Below the pieces are notes generated by a model, which worked only from the letters and a program-made list of their open reading frames with translations, was not told the origin of the DNA and did not search any database. From DATAFO01 sp046728935 (GTDB lineage: Bacteria; Actinomycetota; Thermoleophilia; Solirubrobacterales; 70-9), in contig JBKPFS010000134.1 in the NCBI GenBank assembly GCA_046728935.1, positions 1-11,213 on the forward strand: a stretch of 11,213 nt of DNA. Direction: 5' to 3'. This document shows positions 7,341-11,213 of the stretch, one piece after another (positions within the stretch are counted from its first letter, which is position 1; each line of letters starts with the position of its first letter). The translations under genes and the position numbers were made by a program.

Positions 7341-7348
7341 GGAGGTGA
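7341..7348 (+). promoter_or_regulatory. Strong Shine-Dalgarno site fixing the TTG start of the RNase gene
   Basis: GGAGGTGA is a full eight-base match to the 3' end of 16S rRNA and sits five bases before TTG 7354. An in-frame TAG at 7351-7353 prevents any upstream start. It is by far the best ribosome site in the window and compensates for the weak TTG start codon. Confidence 0.85.
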
Positions 7349-7353
7349 ACTAG

Positions 7354-9255
7354 TTGAAGAAGAGAATTCTCGTCTCCGTCGACGCCGGCGAAACCCGCGT
7401 CGCGGTACTCGAAGGAAAGGGCTCGGCTCGCCAGTCGGGCCAGAAGAAGGGCGGCGGTCGAAAGCCGGCCGCCTCGCAGAACGGCGACCTGCGCGTCGCC
7501 GAGCTCTACGTGGAGCGTCGGGGATCCCGCTCGATCGTCGGCAACATCTACAAGGGCGTCGTCGACAACGTGCTCCCCGGCATGGAGGCCGCGTTCGTCG
7601 ATATCGGCCTGGAGCGAAACGGCTTCCTGCACGTCGACGAGATCGTGCTCCCCGGCGGGCAGCGCGCCCCGCGCCGCGGCCGTGGGGGCGGGCGCCGCAT
7701 CGACGAGATGCTGAAGCCCAAGCAGGAGGTCCTGGTCCAGGTGGTCAAGGACCCGCTGAAGACGAAGGGCGCGCGGTTGTCGATGCAGCTGTCGATCGCC
7801 GGTCGCTACCTCGTCTACATGCCGCTCGGCGCCGGGGTCGGTGCCAGCCGCCGGCTTCCGGATGCGGAGCGCGAGCGGCAGCGCAAGCTGCTTCAGAACC
7901 TCCACAAGGGGGATGGGGGCAAGGGCGGGATCATCGTCCGCACCGCGGCCCAGGGTGCGCGCAAGGCCGACTTCGAGCGCGACCTGGACTACCTGCACCG
8001 CCTTTACGAGGTGCTGGAGCGCCGCGCCGCCGAGGCCAAGGCGCCGTCCATGGTCTTCCAGGAGGCCGACCTCTCGATCCGCGTCCTGCGCGACGTGCTC
8101 GGCAAGGAGTTCGACGGCGCGATCATCGACGACCCCAAGCAGCACCACCGGGTGACGAGCTTCTTCCAGCGCACTGCGCCGGAGCTGGTCGACTACGTCG
8201 AGCTGTACGAGGGCAAGGAGCCGCTGTTCGAGCGCGAGGGTGCTGAGGAGGCCTTCCGCGCGGTGCTCTCGCGGCGGGTCGATCTCCCGTCGGGGGGCTA
8301 CCTGATGATCGACTACGCCGAGGCGCTCACCGTGATCGACGTCAACACCGGAAGCTTCACCGGCCGTGGCAAGGGCAGGCTGGAGGACACGATCACCCGG
8401 GTCAACGTCGAGGCCGCGGAGGAGGTCGTGCGTCAGCTGCGCCTGCGCGACATCGGCGGGATCATCGTCATCGACTTCATCGACATGGCGCGGTCGAAGA
8501 ACCGCGACCAGGTGCTGAAGACGCTTCGCAAGGCGCTCGACGCGGACAAGACGAAGAGCTACGTGATGGAGGTCTCGCCCCTGGGCCTCGTGGAGATGAC
8601 GCGTCAGAACGTCACCGACGGCGTGCGCGAGATCCTCACCCGGATCTGCCCGACGTGCGAGGGCGAGGGCGTGATCCCCTCGGAGGAGACGATGTCGATC
8701 GAGGTCCTGCGGCGGCTGCGCAAGCTCGCCGCCGAGGAGCGGGAGCCCGAGGCGTTCCTGATCCGCGTCAATCCGCGGGTGGCGGCCGAGCTGGTCGCCG
8801 AGGACAGCGGCCTGGCCGCGTTCGAGACCGAGACCGGCAAGCACTTCCACTTCGAGGGCGGCGAGGCGCTGCCGTTCGAGACGTATGAGGTGGTCGAGTC
8901 GGGGTCGCGAGCGGACATCGAGCACCGCGCACTGCCGTTCCAGGTCGGCGAGGAGGTCCTCGTGACGATCGAGGAGCCGCACATGTACGACGTTGACGAC
9001 GCGATCGCGCGGGTCGACTCCTACATCATCAGCGTTGCCGGTGGGGGATCACACGTTGGGGAGCGCCGGCTCGTGCGGATCGAGAGCGTCGGCCGCTCGC
9101 TGGCCACCGCGGCGCTGCTGGATGCCAACGGCGAGCCGAGAACGGACGAAGGGGGGCAGGTAGAATCACGTCCTTCCGGACGGCGCCGAGGCCGCCGAGG
9201 CGGCAGGCGCCGTAGTCGTGCCAGGAGCGGTGAGGGCTCCGGCAAGAGCGAGTGA
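7354..9255 (+). CDS. rne: Ribonuclease E/G family endoribonuclease with C-terminal TRAM-like domain
   Basis: This endonuclease cuts single-stranded RNA in mRNA decay and rRNA/tRNA maturation. The 633 residues begin KKRILVSVDAGETRVAVLE, then an S1-like RNA-binding region at about 55-145 (GNIYKGVVDNVLPGMEAAFVDIG). The catalytic DNase I-like region has the two metal-binding aspartates at Asp-329 (VIDVNTG) and Asp-374 (IVIDFIDM). CPTCEG with Cys-432 and Cys-435 is the zinc-link that joins subunits. Residues about 528-589 (VGEEVLVTIEEPHMYDVDDAIARV, IESVGRSLATAAL; shortened) look like a TRAM/OB-type RNA-binding domain, followed by an Arg-rich tail (RRRGRRGGRRR). The long disordered scaffold arm of enterobacterial or streptomycete RNase E is absent, so the protein could be called RNase G by size; E versus G is not certain. 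The stop is one base before rplU, indicating an operon. Confidence 0.92.
   Translation: MKKRILVSVDAGETRVAVLEGKGSARQSGQKKGGGRKPAASQNGDLRVAELYVERRGSRSIVGNIYKGVVDNVLPGMEAAFVDIGLERNGFLHVDEIVLPGGQRAPRRGRGGGRRIDEMLKPKQEVLVQVVKDPLKTKGARLSMQLSIAGRYLVYMPLGAGVGASRRLPDAERERQRKLLQNLHKGDGGKGGIIVRTAAQGARKADFERDLDYLHRLYEVLERRAAEAKAPSMVFQEADLSIRVLRDVLGKEFDGAIIDDPKQHHRVTSFFQRTAPELVDYVELYEGKEPLFEREGAEEAFRAVLSRRVDLPSGGYLMIDYAEALTVIDVNTGSFTGRGKGRLEDTITRVNVEAAEEVVRQLRLRDIGGIIVIDFIDMARSKNRDQVLKTLRKALDADKTKSYVMEVSPLGLVEMTRQNVTDGVREILTRICPTCEGEGVIPSEETMSIEVLRRLRKLAAEEREPEAFLIRVNPRVAAELVAEDSGLAAFETETGKHFHFEGGEALPFETYEVVESGSRADIEHRALPFQVGEEVLVTIEEPHMYDVDDAIARVDSYIISVAGGGSHVGERRLVRIESVGRSLATAALLDANGEPRTDEGGQVESRPSGRRRGRRGGRRRSRARSGEGSGKSE
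9161..9166 (+). promoter_or_regulatory. Possible -10 element of an internal promoter for rplU-rpmA
   Basis: TAGAAT lies inside the RNase coding sequence, 90 bases before the rplU ATG, and matches five of six bases of the TATAAT consensus in a region where A/T runs are rare. No good -35 hexamer is present at 16-18 bases upstream (GAGAAC at 9138-9143 is poor), so activity is uncertain. An independent promoter would let L21 and L27 be made without making more RNase. Confidence 0.35.
9169..9211 (+). other. Two consecutive RNA hairpins just upstream of rplU
   Basis: CGTCC (9169-9173) and GGACG (9178-9182) form a five-pair stem with a TTCC loop. It abuts a larger hairpin: GGCGCC (9182-9187) pairs with GGCGCC (9206-9211), with an inner stem GCCGC (9191-9195)/GCGGC (9200-9204) and a four-base CGAG loop. 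The shared base at 9182 means only one of the two can use it. The segment also encodes the Arg-rich RNase tail, which itself forces GC-rich repeats such as CGCCGAGGC, so the structure may be a by-product. It lies just after the TAGAAT motif, where a ribosomal-protein leader would be expected. Confidence 0.35.
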
Positions 9256-9256
9256 G

Positions 9257-9793
9257 ATGGCAGACACGTACGCGATAGTCGAGAGCGGCGGCAAGCAGTA
9301 CCGTGCCCAGAAGGGCTCGGTGCTCGTCGTCGACCGCCTTTCCGCCGACGAGGGGTCGAAGGTCAGCCTGCGGCCGGTGATGTACCGGGCCGCCAAGGAC
9401 GTCGTGCTCGACGGCAGCGGGCTGGAGAAGGTGAAGGTCGAGGCGACCGTCGCCGAGCACCTGCGGGGCGAGAAGCTGCGGGTGTTCAAGTACCGGCCCA
9501 AGAAGGGCTACCGGCGCCGCGCCGGGCATCGCTCCGAGCTGACGCGGCTTGAGGTCACCGAGGTGAAGCTGCTCACCCGCAAGCCGGCGGCGAAGACGGA
9601 GGCGAAGAAGGAGCCTGCCGCCGCGAAGGCTCCGGCCAAGGCAGGTGGGGCGAAGGCGGCAGCGAAGCCCAAGGCGCCGGCCCGCAAGGCCGCGGCGAAG
9701 AAGCCGGCCGCGAAGAAGCCCGCAGCGCGCAAGACCACGACGCGTAAGTCGCCCTCGACCCGTAAGACTTCCACGCAGAAGAAGGAGAGCTAG
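9257..9793 (+). CDS. rplU: 50S ribosomal protein L21 with a long lysine/alanine-rich C-terminal tail
   Basis: L21 binds 23S rRNA in the large subunit. Residues 1-105 are a complete L21 (YAIVESGGKQYRAQKGSVLVVDRL and FKYRPKKGYRRRAGHRSELTRLEV, here cut short, are diagnostic), matching the usual length of about 103. Residues 107-178 form an extra tail of 72 residues made almost only of Lys, Ala, Pro, Arg, Thr and Ser, with 19 Lys and 5 Arg and the internal repeat AAKKPAAKKPAARK, like histone H1 or mycobacterial HupB tails. ATG 9257 is chosen because the GTG at 9218 only adds a non-L21 leader inside the RNase gene. The start is one base after the RNase stop, and only a weak ribosome site (GAGTGAG) is present, so coupling is likely. 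AGAAGGAGA at the end of this gene is the ribosome site for rpmA. Confidence 0.95.
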   Translation: MADTYAIVESGGKQYRAQKGSVLVVDRLSADEGSKVSLRPVMYRAAKDVVLDGSGLEKVKVEATVAEHLRGEKLRVFKYRPKKGYRRRAGHRSELTRLEVTEVKLLTRKPAAKTEAKKEPAAAKAPAKAGGAKAAAKPKAPARKAAAKKPAAKKPAARKTTTRKSPSTRKTSTQKKES

Positions 9794-9798
9794 GCGAG

Positions 9799-10053
9799 AT
9801 GGCTCACAAGAAGGGACTCGGCTCCAGCCGCAACGGGCGCGACTCGAACCCGAAGATGCTCGGCGTGAAGATCTTCGCCGGCCAGAAGGTCGGCGGCGGC
9901 GAGATCCTGGTCCGCCAGCGAGGCACGCGCTTCCGCGCCGGCGACGGCGCCGGCATCGGTCGGGACCACACTATCTTCGCCACCCGCGCCGGGGTGGTGC
10001 AGTTCAGGCCCTCCCGCAAGGGCCGCGTGGTCTCGGTCTCGGACGGCGAGTAG
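9799..10053 (+). CDS. rpmA: 50S ribosomal protein L27
   Basis: L27 reaches toward the peptidyl-transferase centre with its flexible N-terminus. The 84 residues start MAHKKGLGSSRNGRDSNPK and continue LGVKIFAGQKVGGGEILVRQRGTRF, a full-length match to the family. There is no N-terminal extension of the Firmicutes kind, so no Prp-type cleavage is needed after removal of Met. The gene begins five bases after the rplU stop, with a good GGAG site at 9784-9787, eleven bases upstream of the ATG. Its TAG stop (10051-10053) is in the same frame as the methyltransferase reading frame that follows. Confidence 0.97.
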   Translation: MAHKKGLGSSRNGRDSNPKMLGVKIFAGQKVGGGEILVRQRGTRFRAGDGAGIGRDHTIFATRAGVVQFRPSRKGRVVSVSDGE

Positions 10054-10056
10054 GCG

Positions 10057-10815
10057 CTGGGCCCGCTCCCCGACCACGTCGCCAAGAACCGCGCCTATTG
10101 GGAGCGCGAGGCTGACGCGTACCAGCGGCGTCACGGTCCGCAGCTAGCCGAGAAGGCCGGGCTCGCCTGGGGCGTGTGGCAGGTCCCGGAGTCGGAGTTG
10201 CGCGTGCTCGGAGAGGTCGCGGGCCACGACGTGCTCGAGCTCGGCTGCGGGGCCGCGCAGTGGTCGATCTCGCTGGCGAAGCTGGGCGCTCGCCCGGTTG
10301 GGCTGGACGTATCCGCACGGCAGCTCGAGCACGCCCGGGAAGCGATGGAATCGTCGGGAGTGGACTTCCCGTTGGTGGAGGCGAGTGGGGAGGAGGTCCC
10401 CCTGGCCGATGAGAGCTTCGACATCGTGTTCTGCGATCACGGCGCGTTCAACTTCGCCGACCCACGCCTGCTCGTCCCCGAGTGCGCCCGGTTGCTTCGC
10501 CCGGGCGGGCTGCTCGCCTTCAACCGTCCCTCCCCGCTGATCGACCTGTTCTACGACCTCGAGAGTGACGCCGTCGAGGAGCGGCTCCGAAACGACTACT
10601 TCGAGCTCGATCGCTTCGAGGACCACGAGACGGTCGACTTCTTCCTCCCGTACGGAGAGTGGATCCGCCTCCTGGTCGGCAACGGCTTCGAGGTCGTCGA
10701 TCTGATCGAGCTCCGACCGCCCGAGGGCGCCAAGTCGAGCTACGACTTCGTCCCGTACGAATGGGCCCGCCGCTGGCCCGCGGAGAACGTTTGGGTTGCG
10801 CGTCGGCGCGGGTAG
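10057..10815 (+). CDS. Class I SAM-dependent methyltransferase, substrate unknown (CTG start proposed)
   Basis: The Rossmann-fold methyltransferase domain is clear: motif I VLELGCGAAQWS starting at residue 59, the acidic residue ending the second strand in PVGLDVS, motif II/III region FDIVFCDHGAFNFADP, and the post-motif ARLLRPGGLLAFNRPSP. The protein ends in NVWVARRRG. The first good start codon is GTG 10174, but the 39 codons before it read NRAYWEREADAYQRRHGPQL and AWGVWQVPESEL, which is the conserved N-terminus of this small-molecule-type methyltransferase group as I know it from actinobacteria. In that stretch the only possible start is CTG 10057, three bases after the rpmA stop, giving 252 residues. 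The N-terminus could instead come from readthrough of the rpmA TAG, which is in frame. It is co-directional with rpmA and probably co-transcribed. It occupies the place where obg is commonly found. The substrate cannot be read from the sequence. Confidence 0.82.
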   Translation: MGPLPDHVAKNRAYWEREADAYQRRHGPQLAEKAGLAWGVWQVPESELRVLGEVAGHDVLELGCGAAQWSISLAKLGARPVGLDVSARQLEHAREAMESSGVDFPLVEASGEEVPLADESFDIVFCDHGAFNFADPRLLVPECARLLRPGGLLAFNRPSPLIDLFYDLESDAVEERLRNDYFELDRFEDHETVDFFLPYGEWIRLLVGNGFEVVDLIELRPPEGAKSSYDFVPYEWARRWPAENVWVARRRG

Positions 10816-10841
10816 GGCGCCCGCTCCTTCTCCTCGGCGCC

Positions 10842-10884
10842 CATCGACGGGTTGTTGGCGCATACCGCCATTAACCCGTCGATG
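10842..10884. terminator. Strong hairpin between convergent genes, likely bidirectional terminator
   Basis: CATCGACGGGTTGTTGGCG (10842-10860) and CGCCATTAACCCGTCGATG (10866-10884) pair over 19 positions with only two non-Watson-Crick positions (one G-T, one T-T) and a five-base loop CATAC. The hairpin starts 26 bases after the methyltransferase stop and overlaps the last codons and TAA stop of the - strand gene. No U-tract is present on either side. Position and symmetry fit a shared terminator for the two convergent transcripts. Confidence 0.7.
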
Positions 10885-11213
10885 CACGGCGTGCGGCGAG
10901 CCTGGCGCGAACCACAGCGGCCACCGCAGCCGGCTCGCCGTCGACCTGAACGTCCGTGAATCGCAACACCTCGAGTCCGCGCGTCGCCAGCTCGTTGTCC
11001 CGCTCGCGGTCGTCCAAGAACGCCTGATACCCGCCATGGGTGCGGTAGCTGTCCGTCTCGACCACCAGTCCTTGATCGCGCCACAAGAAGTCAACGGTGA
11101 AGCGGCCAATCGGCACATTGACCTCGGGCTTGGGTAGCCGATAGCGACGGCAGAGGCGAAGGGAGCTGGACTCTAGGTCGCTGCGGGTCCCACCCGTTGC
11201 ACGCCCAGCTTCG
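10871..11213 (-). CDS. DUF559-type endonuclease-like protein (partial, 5' end outside window)
   Basis: Read on the - strand, the frame is open from the right edge to TAA at 10873-10871, giving 113 visible residues. The block TRSDLESSSLRLCRRYRLP, PEVNVPIGRFTVDFLWRDQ, LVVETDSYRTHGG and RDNELATRGLEVLRFTDVQV matches the DUF559 family, which is related to Vsr and other PD-(D/E)xK nucleases. The likely metal-site residues are Glu in SDLE, Asp in VDFLW and Glu/Asp in VETD. GTG 11116 could be taken as a start, but it would cut off the conserved N-terminal part of the domain, so the gene runs past the edge. Such proteins often carry an AbiEi-like winged-helix domain before this region, and that part, if present, is outside the window. 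Biological function is not established. Orientation opposite to all other genes and its accessory type mark the end of the core cluster. Confidence 0.8.
   Translation of the reverse strand, partial: EAGRATGGTRSDLESSSLRLCRRYRLPKPEVNVPIGRFTVDFLWRDQGLVVETDSYRTHGGYQAFLDDRERDNELATRGLEVLRFTDVQVDGEPAAVAAVVRARLAARRASTG

Noticed and set aside
7309..8982. A 557-codon open frame on the - strand opposite the RNase gene
   Set aside because: It mirrors the codon structure of the + strand gene, and its Leu/Asp/His/Val-rich sequence fits an antisense shadow.
9218..9256. GTG 9218 as the start of L21
   Set aside because: It would add 13 residues unlike any L21 and overlap the RNase gene. ATG 9257 gives the standard L21 N-terminus.
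9575..9790. The lysine-rich segment as a separate nucleoid-protein gene
   Set aside because: It is in frame with L21 and has no start codon or ribosome site of its own.
10144..11118. A 324-codon - strand open frame across the methyltransferase and the DUF559-type gene
   Set aside because: It is out of frame with the DUF559 motifs and antisense to the methyltransferase motifs, and it has no domain of its own.
1..11213. tRNA, rRNA, CRISPR arrays, insertion sequences or prophage genes
   Set aside because: I saw no cloverleaf-like sequence, regularly spaced repeats, transposase motifs or phage genes on either strand.

Overview
The window is a dense, very GC-rich stretch of bacterial chromosome. 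It carries core housekeeping genes on the + strand and one partial accessory gene on the - strand at the right edge. The gene order (ndk, maf, mreB, mreC, mreD, PBP2, rodA, then an RNase E/G gene, rplU and rpmA), the base composition and the protein style suggest a rod-shaped actinomycete-grade bacterium. The class Thermoleophilia (Solirubrobacter/Gaiella-like) is my best guess from memory of those genomes; it has not been tested by a search.

Layout. Bases 1-243 are the disordered Ala/Arg/Pro-rich C-terminal tail of a gene that starts outside the window. It overlaps ndk (236-652, nucleoside diphosphate kinase), which overlaps maf (649-1278, Maf-family nucleotide pyrophosphatase). A 197-base gap follows. 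It has a small hairpin, an inverted repeat and a good sigma70-like promoter (TTGACT/TACACT, 1351-1377). This promoter probably drives the cell-elongation operon mreB (1476-2531), mreC (2544-3416), mreD (3413-4033), mrdA/PBP2 (4033-5985) and rodA (5985-7187). Four of these genes are joined by ATGA or TGATG stop/start overlaps. Together they encode the Rod complex: MreB filaments with MreC/MreD at the membrane direct the RodA glycosyltransferase and the PBP2 transpeptidase during side-wall synthesis.

A 166-base gap with a 28-base hairpin (7245-7272) separates rodA from a second operon: an RNase E/G gene (7354-9255, TTG start with a perfect Shine-Dalgarno), rplU (L21, 9257-9793), rpmA (L27, 9799-10053) and a class I SAM-dependent methyltransferase (10057-10815). 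The 3' end of the RNase gene also carries a -10-like TAGAAT and two stable hairpins just before rplU, so L21/L27 may have their own promoter and structured leader. L21 has a 72-residue lysine/alanine-rich, histone H1-like tail. Where obg would usually follow rpmA, the window has the methyltransferase. A strong 43-base hairpin (10842-10884) lies between it and the convergent - strand gene, a DUF559-type endonuclease-like protein cut by the right edge.

The most unusual points are these: two genes (maf and the methyltransferase) whose conserved N-termini have only a CTG as possible start codon; the methyltransferase frame continuing directly from rpmA across a single TAG; the L21 tail; the possible promoter and structured leader embedded in the RNase coding sequence; and a short patch of unlike codon use inside rodA. 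I saw no tRNA, rRNA, CRISPR array or insertion sequence. The window is mostly ordinary core genome, and I found no convincing new multi-gene system.
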